From Prorocentrum cordatum (lineage: Eukaryota > Sar > Dinophyceae > Prorocentrales > Prorocentraceae): a DNA stretch of 64,000 nucleotides. Shown here piece by piece: positions 11,553-22,706 of this stretch (position 1 is its first letter; every line of letters begins with the position of its first letter). Where the stretch lies: contig CAUYUJ010014002.1 in assembly GCA_963575745.1 (NCBI GenBank), positions 566,820 to 630,819 of the forward strand, written 5' to 3'. A model generated the notes under the pieces. The model made no database searches and was not told the origin of the DNA. It was given only the letters and a program-made list of their open reading frames with translations. Both the position numbers and the translations under genes were made by a program.

Positions 11553-12595
11553 GCATGCCCCGCAAGCTGACTTGCCGTGTCCTCGATCGAGATCAAGCAC
11601 GGGATTTCTGTAGGGTCGGGGGGGAATCTGCTCTGGTGGTTTGATCACACGTTGGCTACCCGTCAGCCCGCGCTGGGCCCAAGGCAGGGACTGCCGCCGC
11701 AGGCGCGTCGCCTCCCCCGCCTCCCCCACCTCCTGCCCCGGCCCCGGTTTCCGACAGCCACGGCCTCACGAAGAGAGGGAGCGGGGCTTGTGGTCGTCGC
11801 ATGGCCGCTTCGTCCCTCCCGTTCTCAGCCGGCACTGCCTGGTGCAGGTCGCCACTCCTGCTCCGCTATTGTGCTGGTTGCTGGCAAGGGGCCGCCCTCG
11901 TTAGCAACCAGTAGTGACAGGGTGCGGGTTGGGGTTTCCCCAGGCGAGGGGTGTTCCCCCTTAGCAATCCCTCCTCGCATCCAGGGACTGCCAAGGGCGG
12001 CTCGCTCGCAGACCTGACAGGGATCATTTTCCTCCTCCTCCTCCTCCTCCTCCTCCTCATCCTCCGGGCGCTCGTTGGAGTTGAAAGTCCGCTTGCAGGG
12101 TCTTGGCAGGAGGGGGCCTGGGACGGGAGGGTGCGTGGCAGCTTCGTGGACGCGTCTTGGGTTCATTCTGCTCCTCCCCCTCCCCCTCGCGGGCGCTGAA
12201 GAGGAGGGGGGCCGAGGACAGTGTGCGCTTGCGTTGGTAGCGTATCTGGGGCAGTACAAGATTCCCCACTGTGTCACACCGCGCCCTTCAATCCGATCCT
12301 TGCTGCCCTCTTCGTCCTCACACGTGTCGCGGGCCGTGGTGCGGTGTTCCCGCCCCCTAGTGCTGGCCCCCCTCTTCAACGCGCCCGGATAGTTTCCTCC
12401 CCTTGCTCCTTCCCTTCCTGCCCCCCTCTGCCCCCTTCCCCCGTCATCTTCCCATCTCATCCGTCCTCCCCCTTTCGTATTCGCTCTTATCTTGGCCCTC
12501 CTCCTCTGTACACCCGAGCGTCTTCATCCTGTTCTTTCTCCTCTTTGTGCACAATTTCTCCCTGCCGCACCCCGAGACGTGTGGGTAGGACAAGC
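11553..12595. other. No recognised gene
   Basis: Mixed GC-rich DNA with a short (CTC)n run at 12031-12066 and CT-rich DNA at 12395-12560. A minus-strand frame over 11825-12460 is open but its content is dominated by the GAG-encoded run. I see no polyadenylation-like A tail after the retrogene. Confidence 0.45.
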
Positions 12596-12599
12596 CCGG

Positions 12600-13318
12600 C
12601 GTTTCGCCTGAGACTTCACACCAGCTATGATCCTGGAGCTTCAAGCAAGTGCCACAGTTTCATGGATGCGAGGCGGGTGGTTTTCAAGATGTGGCCCTCG
12701 CATGGGCGCCGCGCGCATTCGTCTTCAAACTGTGCAGGAGGTGTAGGAATGGAAGGCGGACCGTTTTCAACATGTGGCTCTCGCTGTAGCGCCGCGCGCC
12801 CTCGATTTGAAAGCTTGCAACCGGCTCACGGATGGAGAGCGGCCCTTTTGCAACATGTGGTTCCTGCCTTAGCGCCGCGCACATTCGACATACAAGTTCG
12901 CAACAGCTTCAAGGGTGGAGGGCGGCTCCTTTTCACAATGTAGCTTTCGCCGTCGCGCCGCGCACAATCGTCTCAATATTTTGCAATCTGGTCAAGGGTT
13001 CGTGCGATTGAAATCCCAGGCATGGCGTTCTGGTGCGAGTCAGGGTTGTCAGGGTGCAACAGTCACGCTCATTCAATGCGTTGGGAACCCAGGAAGTGTG
13101 TTCTGGCCCGGGTTAGGATTGTCAGGACGCAACCGTCATGTTGATTCGCGGCGTTGGTTTTCCAGGACTAGCGTTGTGGTACGATTGAAGATTCTCAGAC
13201 GTTTGTCTTCCGGTGGGCACGTCCCGCAAGAACCATATGTCTCGTGTTAGGTGCCGATGAAAAAAAAACACTTGCAGGGAGGGTTTATTGCAACATCGTT
13301 GGTGCACCTCGGTCTTCC
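12600..13318 (-). repeat. R1 dispersed repeat, copy A (inverted)
   Basis: Read on the minus strand it starts with CACCAACGATGTTG and AATAAACCCTCCC, continues through GGAAGACAAACGTCTGAG and four ~80-bp units built on GCGCGGCGCTAAGGCGAGAG followed by CCACATTTTGAAAA, and ends with GCTCCAGGATCATAGCTGGTG. It is inverted relative to copies at 15817 and 29968. All frames are interrupted or have repeat-like content, so it is not a gene. Confidence 0.88.
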
Positions 13319-13489
13319 TCCTCCCCCCCTGGAGGCTGCAGCACCGCTCAACGATGTGCCGTAAACCAAACCTGCAGGGTGGGCCCTTTCCAGTTGTGCG
13401 CTTCAGCTTTGGCGTCTGCTCCAGCTGTTCTTTGCACCGTGAAGCGCTCTCGGGCCATCTCACCCGAGTCGTTTTTTTTCCGCTTGCAC

Positions 13490-13665
13490 GGGTGCTCCCC
13501 CCCGCCCCCCCCCCCTCCTCCCCTCCCGCACTCTCTCTCTTCCCTGGCCCCTGCCTGAAGCACGCCTCCCCCCCCCCCGCGCCGCGTCGCTCTCCTCCTC
13601 CTCCTCCTCCTCCTCCTCCTCCTCCTCCTCCTCCTCCTCCTCCTCCTCCTCCTCCTCCGCCGCAC
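13490..13665. repeat. Poly-C/CT run and (CTC)n tract
   Basis: C and CT runs at 13498-13580, then about 23 uninterrupted CTC triplets at 13591-13660. Confidence 0.9.
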
Positions 13666-13792
13666 CCCGTGAGTCGACGCCGGCGCGCCCATCCTCGAGG
13701 AGGAGGACGAGGAGCCTCCCCGAGGGGAAGCTCGGCGGCGACGACGGCGGCGACCCAGACACTCGGCTGCACGCAGGAGTTGAAGGGGAACT

Positions 13793-13943
13793 GGGACACA
13801 CAAATAAATACACACAAATAAAAATATCCCCTATATTTTCCCATATTTTCTGGGTTTTTGTCTTCCCCCCCAATTCCCATATTTTCCCATATTTTCCTGG
13901 GAATCGAGGATTAATTGTGTCTGTGTGTTTTTTTCCCTCCTGA
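13793..13943 (-). mobile_element. R2 AT-rich element, copy 1 (inverted)
   Basis: A ~150-bp island of A/T-rich DNA in GC-rich surroundings, with CCATATTTTCCCATATTTTC repeats and CACACAAATAAATA at one end. Its reverse complement matches 29378-29522 over the whole length. Ends carry CACACA in opposite orientation. Flanking ACTCCT occurs on both sides (near 13775 and 13945), possibly a target duplication. A short non-autonomous transposon is likely. Confidence 0.75.
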
Positions 13944-15760
13944 GGAGTGACCGTTCGCCGGAGTGACCTCCGTAGCGCGGGCGCATTGGGGTCCCCGGAG
14001 GATCGGAAGCGATGCGAAAGCAGCAGCTTGCGCGCTCGGGCCGGGCCTCCCCGCGGCCCGGGCCGCTCTTGCCCAGGGTCGCTCCTGCGTGCAGCCGAGG
14101 CACCCAGATCGGCGGCGAAGTCCGAAGCCGACCCTCGCCGGTCCACGATTCCGGCAGCTCGACGGGCGGAGGGGGTACGGTTCGGAGTTTGAACACGTGG
14201 CCAGAATTGAACCCTACCCCTGCCGCTCGTCGATTCAGGAGAATCGACGCTTGTTGGGGCCAGGGTCGGATGTTGCGTCGCGTCGCGGCAAAAATCACGA
14301 CGGAAGGTTTTTGCCGTGTTCGGCCTTGGGGGGCCTTCGCCGGGCCCCAGGACTGTCAGCAAAACGACTCGGGATGCAAACGTGACCCAGGACTTCAGGG
14401 TCTGGTAAGGGACACCGGATGTCTGGGGAGGAAGAGGGCGAGGGAGAGGAGATTCGGGAGTGGGAAGAGCGACGGCCGCAACAGGGAGGAGATGGAGGAG
14501 GATGAGGAGGAGGAGGAGGAGGAGGAGGAGGATGCAGACCCACGACCATCACTGGGAATAGGAACTGGACGAACATCTCGTCTTGCACTCACGGCGAACA
14601 GGGTGTTGCGGTCGAAACGAATTACAGCTTACGGATCACAATGTGACGAGTTGTTTGAGACCTGCATCGGTGTCTCGCACTGTGGGTCTCAACCTTTGTT
14701 CTGAGACATGACCGTCGACGGCAACAACAACTGCGAGGAGGAGAGGAGGGCGAGCGAGCGAGCAAAGAAGGAGAAGGAGGAGGAGGACGAAGAGGAGGAG
14801 GAGGAGGAGGAGGAGGAGGAGGAGGAGGAATAAGAGAGGTGGATGATGCGGAGGAGGAGGGGAGGAGGAGGAGGAGGAGGAGGAGGAGGAGGAGGATTTT
14901 TGAGCGCTTTCGATGGCCTTCAGCCTCTGTGGGGGCTCTGCGTGAGGCTTCCATTGGAAAACTTCTGGGGGCCTGCGGAGACCCCCTGCAGCCACGTGGA
15001 CGTCTGGAGGCCTCCAGAAGTTTCGAGATCTAACAGCCGCAACCTGTCGGGTGGGGAAGAAGTTCCCCCCCCCGTCCTCGTGCATCCTTCTTCCCATCCC
15101 TTCTTCCCCACCCCTCGGTGCTCTCGAGGGAGGAGGAGGAGGAGGAGGAGGAGGAGGAGGAGGAGGAGGAGGAGCAGGAGGAGGAGGAGGAGGAGGAGGA
15201 GGAAAGAGAACGAGGAGGAGGAAGAGAAGGAGGAGGAGGCGGAGGAGGAGGAGGAGGATTTCCTTTGCGCACGCGCCTCCAGCCCACTGCGTTGTCACAT
15301 GCGGGGCCCTGGCCGCCACATTGGGCGCCCAGGGCCCCCGAGGTGCCCCGCACACACGAGCTTCTGGCGAGCATGCTCGAGCGGAACGGGGAAAAACCCG
15401 GCCCCACGGGCTGACGGAGGGAGGAGGCCTTGCCCCGTTCTGCACTGGAAACAACTGGCCCAGCAGAACGGGCAGCACCCCCCACCCCCCGCCCGCCAGA
15501 GGGACCCGAGCAACAAGGCTTCGGACCCCAGGACGGAACACCGCACGACACGACGGGGGAGACGGGCGCCCGAAGGCGGTGAACGCGCCGCCGCCCTTGG
15601 GGCGGGCCTGGGGGCCTGGCAGTGGAGAAGGGGACCCCGCTTTGGGGGCCGTCCCCAGGGGACGGGTGCTTGGGCCCCGAAGGCCAGGTGCTCCCCGCTT
15701 GCAACAGGGGTCGCATTGGCCAGGCACCCCGCTGATGGAGGTGCCCCCCCCCCCCCCCCG
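13944..15760. other. GC-rich DNA with three GAG tracts
   Basis: GAG runs lie at 14489-14535, 14767-14900 and 15125-15262. Between them is GC-rich DNA with competing frames on both strands; none shows a recognised domain. A perfect small hairpin, CGTCGATTC-AGGA-GAATCGACG, is at about 14228. Long proline or glutamate runs in translations come from the triplet tracts. Confidence 0.5.
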
Positions 15761-15761
15761 G

Positions 15762-16512
15762 GGGAGGAGGAGAGGAGGAGAGGGAGGAGGAGGAGAGGGA
15801 GGAGGAGAAGGAGGAGGAGGACCAGTGCAAAGTCAAGAGTCATCAACGATGTTGGAATATAAACCCTCCCTCCAAGCTCCCTCCTCACAGGCCCCTACAA
15901 GGGTTCATTTCCACTGAGGGAACTGCCTTGTTGGAAGACAGCCGTTTGAAGACCTTGAAGCATGTCCAAACATTCTCGGGATTTGAACGCCACGGAACTG
16001 TTGCGTCTTGACGATCCTGAGTCGCATCATGACGCCATTCCTGGGACTTCAACATCGCGAATCAACGTAACTGTTGAACCCTCATAATCACTAGTCCTTC
16101 CAGAACACTGTTTCTGGTTCGCTGATCATGGGAATCCGTGAAATTCTGGCGAAGGTTTAAAACGACTGTGCGCGGCGCTAATGCGAGAGCCACATTTTGA
16201 GAAAGAGCCGCCCTCAATCCGCGAAGCTCTTGCAAAGTTTTAAAACAAATATGCGCGACGCTAAGGCGAGAGCCACATTTTGAACAGGATCCGCCCTGAA
16301 TCCGTTCAGCTCTTGCGAAGTTCTAAAACGAATGTGCGCGGCGCTGAGGCGAGAGCCACAGTTTGAAAGCCATTCGCCTTCAACCCGTGCAACTCCTGCA
16401 AAGTTTTGAAACGGATGCGCGCGGCGCTAAGGCGATAGCCACATTTTCAAAACGGCCCGCCCTCCATCTTTGATACGGTTGCCAACGTTTTAGCTTCAGG
16501 CCCATTCGTGGT
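15762..16512 (+). repeat. GAG tract plus R1 dispersed repeat, copy B
   Basis: A (GAG)n tract at 15762-15815 passes directly into R1: GACCAGTGCAAAGTCAAGAG, CATCAACGATGTTGG, AACCCTCCCTCCAAGCTCC, CCTTGTTGGAAGACA. Four to five ~80-bp units follow (16165-16480, core GCGCGGCGCTAAGGCGAGAG). It ends GTGGTGAGGAATT. It matches 29966-30910 from the triplet tract to the terminal GGTGAGGAATT. Confidence 0.9.
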
Positions 16513-17500
16513 GAGGAATTCTCCAGCGAAGCGCCCGGCCCGCCCTAAAAACTCGCCGCGGAGCGCGACAGGGGAAAAGTGCTTGTAAGGAAAAGAAGCA
16601 ATAGAAGAGCAGGAAGAGGAGGAGGCGGAGGAGGAGGAACACGCATGATGCTTTGTTCCTGATGTCTTGGCAACGCAAGAGGAGGAAGGAAGGAAGGCTC
16701 GGCCTCAGCGCTGGCCGCGCCGCCGTCTCAGAGACGGCGGCGCGGCCCCCAGAGGAGTATACGGGTCACGCCCGTCGCCCGTCGCGTGGCGGGCTGGGCG
16801 GGCCCGCGCGCGGGCGGGCCCCCGACGGGGCCGCAGCGGGCCGCCCCCTCGGGGCCGCGTGCGGGACCCGCTGCGCGCGAGCGAGGAACTCGCGCAGCGA
16901 CTCCCCGCGCCTCCGGAGGCAGGCCGCGCGCCTGCGGCCCGCACCGGCGCCCGCGGCCGGCTCGAGGGGCGCAGCACCTCGCGCGGGGCCGCGGCCTGCA
17001 CGGCGGGCCCGGCACGCGGCAGCGGGCGGCGTGCCACGGCGGGCGCCGCGGGGCCCGACGCCACCAGGAACTCCTCCTCCTCCTCCTCCTCCTCCTCCTC
17101 CTCCTCCTCCTCCTCCTCCTCGTTTCCATATTCCTCCCCCCTCCCCCCCCCCCCCCCTCCTCTGCCCGCCCCGCGCGCGGGGCCTCCAGGGGGCGCGTGG
17201 CGGCGCCCAGGAGGCAGGCGACGGCCTCGTGGGTGCGCCACTCCCTCTCGGCGCCCTCCAGCTCGCTGCGCGGGGGCCGCGGCCCAGCGCCCGCGCCCGC
17301 GGGAGGGCCCGCCGCTCGGGGGCAGCGGCGCTGCTCCCGCGGGGGGCTCTCGGCCCCCATGGCACCGTTGGCGCCCCGTCCGCGGCGCTCTGCCCGCCCG
17401 CGGGGGGAGAGCGGAGCTCGGGGCGCGGGGCCGGCGCCGCGGCCGCGGCGGTCTCCGCGCCCGGCGCGTCCAGGCATAATCCTCAGCTCTGGCCAGGAGC
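16513..17500. other. GC island with possible exon content
   Basis: Very GC- and CpG-rich DNA split by a (CTC)n tract at 17071-17130 and a C run near 17136-17160. Minus-strand readings such as RSELEGAEREWRTHEAVAC (about 17200-17270) and CLRRRGESLREFLARAQRV (about 16880-16930) look protein-like, but they are in different frames and flanked by simple repeats. I cannot identify a protein or choose exon borders. Confidence 0.35.
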
Positions 17501-18360
17501 AGCGAGTCACACGCCCAATGGATGCTTGTTTTTTATGCTTAGTTTCTGGGATGCTTCCAAGTCTAGGTCTCCCGGAGCTGACCTCTTCAATGGCCCCAGC
17601 CCGCGCGTCGCGCTGGCCTCGCGTTCGCAGTGCCATGGTCTCTAGCTGCGAAAAAGGTCGCGCCAAAGTCGGGCGCCCCATGGGCTTGGGAATGGTTGCC
17701 GCTGCTTGGCAGCTCTTTTGCAGTGCTTCGCGTAGCTTGGCATTGCTTGGCACTGCTTGACTGTTCTCAAGAACGGGCTCGGGGACCCATGGGGACCCCG
17801 CTGAACTCGAGCACCCCAGAACATGTCGGGAAAACTTCCAGGGCGAGGGAGCAGGAGGAGGGAGCAGGAGGAGGGGGCAGGAGGAGGAGGAGGAGGTCCA
17901 CCAAATGGCGAAGCATCGGAAAACCTACCGAGAGGGGCGGGGGGAAGGATGGGGGGGAGTGAGGAGGAATGGGAGGACCATGTGACTCATGCCGAAAGCG
18001 TCCGCACAGCGTCCTGGAGGGAGCGAGGGAGGAGGAGCGAGGAATATGGGGCCCAACGGATGCCGAAGATATGCTTACAATCGCCACGGCGGAGGGGGAA
18101 GGGGGAGGAGGAGCAGCAGGGGGGACGCGTAAGTGGGGCGAGGATGAGGTCCCACGTATGCCGCACAAGCCCCGGGAAAAATTGCGCGAGGGAGGGAAGC
18201 AGGAGGAGGTGCCAGAGGACGAGGCAGGATGCAGGATGACGGCCAGGAGATCCCGAAAATGGATGACATCTTATCCTGACGGAAAGCGGGAGCTGGGGAG
18301 GAGAAAGGGTGCGGCAATGAGGTAGAAAAGATATCGGTGGTGTCCCAAATAAAGAAGCCT
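17501..18360. other. No recognised gene
   Basis: Moderately GC-rich DNA with GCTTGGCA repeats at 17700-17760 and a GGAGGAG run at 17845-17905. No motif is recognised. Confidence 0.45.
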
Positions 18361-18670
18361 ACAGAAGGGGGGAAGAGGACGACGAGGGAGGATGATGATG
18401 AGAGGGGGACGACGAAGAGGGAGGCGGACGACCGGGGAGGAGGAGGAGGAGGAGGAGGAGGAGGAGGAGGAGGACGAGGAGAAGGACGAGGAGGGTGGAG
18501 GACGACGACGGAGGAGGACGATGAGGACGGATTCCGTCGACGGACCAGGACGAGAAGGACGGGGATGGAGGAGGGCGACGGGGGATGAAGGCGAGGGGGA
18601 TAAGAACGAGGAGGGAGGAGGACGACGAGGGAGGAGGACGAGGAGGGAGGAGGAGGAGGAGATGCAAGGG
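18360..18670. repeat. Purine-rich GAG/GAC low-complexity tract
   Basis: About 300 bases of GAGGAGGAC, GACGACGAGG and related triplets. Open frames on both strands are compositional. Confidence 0.85.
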
Positions 18671-18780
18671 GAATCGAGCACGACCACGAGCGGGTCACCG
18701 CGCGGGCCACCGCGCGCGGGCCACGGCGCGCGGGATCTCGAGCACGACCACGAGCAGCGGGCCACAGCGGCCGACAGTGG

Positions 18781-18945
18781 ACCCCTGGGATTCATCCCAA
18801 ACTCCAGGGGGCGCCACAGGATTCATCCAAAAACCTACCTGGGGCCACCCCGCGATTCATCCAAAAACAGCCCCCGGGGGCGCCCCGGCATTCACCCCGA
18901 GACTGCCCCCTGGGGGCCGCCGAAACGGATTCAAACAGTCATCCA
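18781..18945. repeat. ~44-bp tandem repeat
   Basis: Four to five copies of GGATTCATCCAAAAAC followed by CCCGGGGGCGCCCC type sequence, with decreasing similarity toward the right. Confidence 0.6.
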
Positions 18946-19035
18946 ACAGCTCCTCTTTTTCTACACTTTGTTTCGGACAGTAACAACATTGGATGAGTCT
19001 TTGGATTTGGTTTTCCAGAGCGGTTTCCCTGCGAC

Positions 19036-19355
19036 AGGAGGAGGGGCGAGGAGGAGAGGAGGAGGAGGAGGGGCGAGGAGGAGGAGGAGGAGGAGGAGGA
19101 GGGAGGAGGAGGAGGAGGAGGAGGAGGAGGAGGAGGAGGGGTCTGCGGGCGCCCTCTTGGCCTCCGCATGCGACACGCCGCCAGCACCCTGTGGCGAGAG
19201 CACGCCCCGCCGCCGGACACCCTGCGGCCTCCGACGGGCTGACTCCCGGTCGCCCGCAGCCCTCCTCCCCCTCCCCCTCCCCTCCCCCCCCTCCCCTCCC
19301 CCTCCCCCTCCTCCTCCCCCTCCTCCTCCTCCTCCTCCTCCTCCTCCTCCTCCTC
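19036..19355. repeat. Opposed (GAG)n and (CTC)n tracts
   Basis: A (GAG)n tract at 19036-19141 and a CCT/CTC tract at 19258-19355 face each other across about 115 bases of GC-rich DNA, so the single strand could fold into a long purine-pyrimidine stem. Confidence 0.8.
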
Positions 19356-19394
19356 GGGCATGGGCCTCCGAGCAGCCCCCATGTGAAAACTCGG

Positions 19395-19960
19395 AGAGCC
19401 CGCCAGAGCCTGCAGGAACGCCCCAAGCCTCCCAGCGCCCCGCGGCGCCAGCCCGGAACCCGGGCGGAGTCCCCTCATGCCACCAGAGTCGTCCGGCGAC
19501 CGCGAGGGTCTACCGCAAGCAGCAGCGCATCGCCGAGGGTATACGCGATCGGCGCGAAGCCTGCGCGCTGTCCTGCGCCGCGAGGGCATCCTGGGAGCCC
19601 CGCGGGCCCGTCCACCTGGGCGGTCGAGCGTGGCACGTGGCTGTATCCAAGGCAGGGGGCGAGGTCCGCGGGCCCACGCACCAGTCAATCGAAGCGCTGG
19701 AAGTCATGCGTGTGGCACTGGATTTCAGCCGAGCCTGTCCCTCTACAGGAGGAATATCCAAAAATAGTCGAAAAAACTAGCACGGGGACGATTTTTTGAT
19801 TATGTTTGCTCATTTTGGTTGCATTTTTGGGGTATCATTTATTTTTCGCCCAGAGTCCCCCTGCAGGGGGACACGCCCGACTTAACACTGGATGCCTCCG
19901 GCGTCGGGGTCTTTCCAGCACGCGCGGAGCTTCGGAGCTCCCCTGGCCCACCCCTCCCCC
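19395..19960 (+). CDS. Possible exon of an unknown gene, interrupted by a transposon
   Basis: After the CTC tract one plus frame reads RVYRKQQRIAEGIRDRREAC, then GRAWHVAVSKAGGEVRG and SIEALEVMRVALDFS without stops. Its content is less biased than neighbouring frames. A 162-bp inverted-repeat element is inserted at 19724. Removing it and one target copy lets the same frame continue (VALD-ASGVGVFPARAELRSS) to about 19960. This supports a coding past but not a present function. No family is recognised and no start or splice sites can be fixed. Confidence 0.3.
19724..19885. mobile_element. Inverted-repeat element family MA, copy 1 (162 bp, 8-bp TSD)
   Basis: The element is flanked by perfect 8-bp direct repeats CACTGGAT at 19716-19723 and 19886-19893. 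Its ends are inverted repeats: left TTCAGCCGAGCCTGTCCC, right (reverse complement) TTAAGTCGGGCGTGTCCC, about 20 of 26 positions matching. The interior is AT-rich. It is homologous to 28865-29022 in the same orientation. No coding capacity; a non-autonomous DNA transposon. An 8-bp duplication fits hAT-like, P-like or related superfamilies, but the class is not assigned. Confidence 0.88.
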
Positions 19961-19964
19961 CCAC

Positions 19965-20136
19965 TCGGGGGTGGACAGACCTACCCTGACACGTCGATTA
20001 ATTAGCGAATTGGCCGTTTTCGATTCGCGAGGGGGCGTCGCGGCCGGCATTTTTGCGGGTCCAGGTCCGTCGGTTTCGGTCCCAGGCCGTTTTCACTAAA
20101 GGGTGGTTTATTAAAGGGAGGTTTGTCCACCGCCGA
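19965..20136. mobile_element. Inverted-repeat element family MB, copy 1 (172 bp, 5-bp TSD)
   Basis: Flanked by CCCAC at 19960-19964 and 20137-20141. Terminal repeats are TCGGGGGTGGACAGACC on the left and TCGGCGGTGGACAAACC (reverse complement) on the right. It matches 21453-21624, which is exactly the same length and has a different 5-bp duplication. Only 79 bases separate it from the MA element. No coding. Confidence 0.9.
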
Positions 20137-20314
20137 CCCACATGGGAGTGCTGATGCAGGTGTCGTGTACAGCCAGCCGCAAACTTAAGGATGGAGCGGC
20201 TTTCCCAGGGCACCCTGTCATCCTTGCATGTTCGGCCCATCCTTAGCCCCTAAAACTGGCCATGTTCGCACAAAGCGGCTTCGGCTGGGGCGTCCCCATG
20301 ATGCCATTGCAGGA

Positions 20315-20660
20315 GGGGGGGGGGGGGGGGGGGGGGGGGGCGAATTCGGGGCTCTCGGGGGGGGGGGCGGGGCCCGCCCGACGCTCATCCTGTAATTCGG
20401 GGTGCCTCTGGCCAGCAAGCATCCCCACCTGTTCCGCGTGGCCTTCCTCCGAGGGCCGTGCTCCGTGGGGCCGACTGGATCCCGCAAGGGCTCCCCGCAA
20501 ATCCCGCGTGGACTTCCGCTGAGTGCCGTGCTCCGCGGATCCCCCTGGATCCCCGCAGTGCCCCCCCCCCCTCCGCGTGAACTTCCCGCCAAGGGCTGTG
20601 CTCCATGGGGCCCCCTTGGGTCCCCGCAATGGCCGCAGCGGCCCCGAGCGCCTCGGTCAG
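20315..20660. repeat. Poly-G run and ~72-bp tandem repeat
   Basis: A run of about 26 G at 20315-20340 is followed at 20400-20660 by 3-4 copies of a ~72-bp unit (TCCGCGTGGACTTCC, GGGCCGTGCTCCGTGG, CTGGATCCCCGCA). Confidence 0.65.
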
Positions 20661-21447
20661 GGGCGAGGTCCCCCACCGCCCCGCAGCGCATTTCACCATG
20701 CAAACAACGGGACACGCATGTAGGGTGGCCTGGAAAAACGTAGCGGTCCCCGCCCCGCAGCCCGCCAGCATCGTGCGACGCGTCCCCATCCCCACTGTGC
20801 CATGCATGGCTTCTTAGCAACACCAGCCCACCCTCCCAGGTGGGATTGGGCCCGCAAAGTCTGAAGGAACAAGCCAATGTCTCCATTTCAGGTGGAGAAA
20901 TCGGCCAGCGGGGCCAAGACCACGCCAGTGGAGATGGGTATCGGTTGATCGATGCTTAGCCCCCCCCCCGCTGACGGATGGGCGAGGAGGACGACCCGCG
21001 GGAGAGCGGCGTCTGCGTCTCCGACCTGGGCCTTGAGCTCTGGGAGGACGCCGCCCTGCGCGACCCCCCGCCCTCCCCAGGCCTCCAGCGACGCGGGCCT
21101 CTAGCGCCTCCCGAACTGGTAGGGAAAAATGGGCCATCGAGAGGCTCCTCTAGATGACACCCACCTCTGTCTAGAGTTGCCCTTTGAGTCCCCTCCAAAG
21201 GAGATGCAATCGTGATCTCCCTAAAGCCTCCTAGGGCTCCCATGAGGCAGCTTTTAGCTTAGGCTGTCGAGAAGGTTCGGCATGATCTTGGGAGCAAGAC
21301 CGACAACTGTCCATGTCCAGTTGGGACAGGATTCACCGTGGGTGTCGCCGTGGGCGTGGCCCGCTCAAGGCAAAAGACCGGCTGCTCAGCAGCGACGGCT
21401 GCCGGAGTTGGACAACGTTTGCTGTTTTGGTATCGTGCCCAGTTACC
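20661..21447. other. No recognised gene
   Basis: Mixed sequence. A short plus frame from about 20976 (MGEEDDPRESGVCVSDLGLE) is acidic and protein-like for about 50 codons, but nothing flanks it that would define an exon. Otherwise nothing is seen. Confidence 0.35.
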
Positions 21448-21452
21448 TTTAC

Positions 21453-21624
21453 TCGGGGGTGGACAGAACCCCCAACAGTGACACGTCGATTAGTGAATTG
21501 TCCGTTTTCGGTTTTCGAGAGGGCGCCGTGGCCGTTATTTTCCAAGCTTGCGCCCGCCAGGTTTGGGCCTCAGGTCGTTTTCACTAAACCACGTTTTGCT
21601 AAAGGGGGGTCTGTCCATCCCCGA
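21453..21624. mobile_element. Inverted-repeat element family MB, copy 2 (172 bp, 5-bp TSD)
   Basis: Flanked by TTTAC at 21448-21452 and 21625-21629. Left end TCGGGGGTGGACAGA, right end (reverse complement) TCGGGGATGGACAGA. Same length and orientation as 19965-20136, with interior similarity throughout (ACACGTCGATTA, CCGTTTTCG, TTTTCACTAAA). Confidence 0.9.
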
Positions 21625-21629
21625 TTTAC

Positions 21630-22700
21630 ACGGCTGAGGCGTGCGAATCTCCAGTTTGGGTCCCTGGAGCCCCTCGGGCTTTTGAGGTCCACGGTTCGAA
21701 CAACATCAGACCCGCTTGTGCTCGACATGTTCTGCCCATTGACCACTTCAATCCGATCGGCTCGATATCGGTTTCGGCCGGCCCGCTCCGATTCGATTCC
21801 GATATGCCGACGGCAAGTACGGCCCGATGCTTGCGCGGTGCTCAGTGGTGGACGCGCATCGTAGCGCAGCCGATCCGACCTGGTCTCGAACCCGCGCCGA
21901 TGCTGTCCGATCCGACGCGCATTCCGATCCGACCCGATGTCCCCGATTCGATGTTGACTGATCCTGCCTCCAGGGGCCGTCCGCCAGATCCGCGTGCCAT
22001 TGCGAGGAGACGGCCCGGGACGGGCCCCCAGGACCGAGGGGCCGAAAGGCCACAGAGCTGCCCCCCCCCCCCCCCGTAGGGCACCGAGCGCGTGTACAGT
22101 TACGACATGTGCAGCATGTGTTCATGGGCTTGCGCATGGTGTTTTTTTCCGTCCATGTGTTCTTGGGCTCGCAGCTCGTGCAACAGCTCAGGGAAGTTGC
22201 AAACACCCTGACAACTGCCCTTGTTTGACGTTGTTTAGCTGTTGTGTCGTTTCCTGGCCTTGCTATACATTATGCCTTGCCTCTCTCTCTCTGTCTCTGC
22301 CTATCTCTCTCTCTCTCTCTGTCTCTCTCTCTCTCGCTCTGTCTGTCTGTCTATCTCTCCTTCTCTCTCTCTCTATTATTCTGGCTGTCTGTCTCATGTC
22401 TTTCTTTTGTGCTCTAATATCAGTGTGTGTAGACATCCACTAATTGTGAGGGCCTTCGCTAGGATTCCGCTTGTAGGGGATTTCGTTTGGAATACTTCTG
22501 TGGCGGATTTTAATGGGAGATTTGTTTTGCGGAGTTTGTGCATAGAATTCGTTTTGTTCCGGTGGTTAGCAATGGAAATCCTTGTGTGGAGGGTTTCAAT
22601 GATGTTCGTTGCGCGGATGGTTACAATAGACTTGTAGTGCTTGCGCGGGGACGTTGCATTTGTCGCGAGAAGATGTTGTGCCCAGAACTGAAAGCTGAGC
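21630..22700. other. Degenerate CCGATC repeats and CT microsatellite
   Basis: 21720-21965 is rich in CCGATCCGAC-like motifs about 10-14 bases apart. A C run is at 22061-22076 and a (CT)n tract with GTCT interruptions at 22277-22385. From 22440 to 22700 the sequence is AT-richer with no recognised motif. Confidence 0.55.
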
Positions 22701-22706
22701 CTTGCA

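Noticed and set aside
18392-19780. 462-codon plus frame
   Set aside because: Most of it is a poly-Glu/Arg run from GAG tracts and a poly-Pro run from CTC tracts. Only the last ~120 codons look protein-like and are listed separately.
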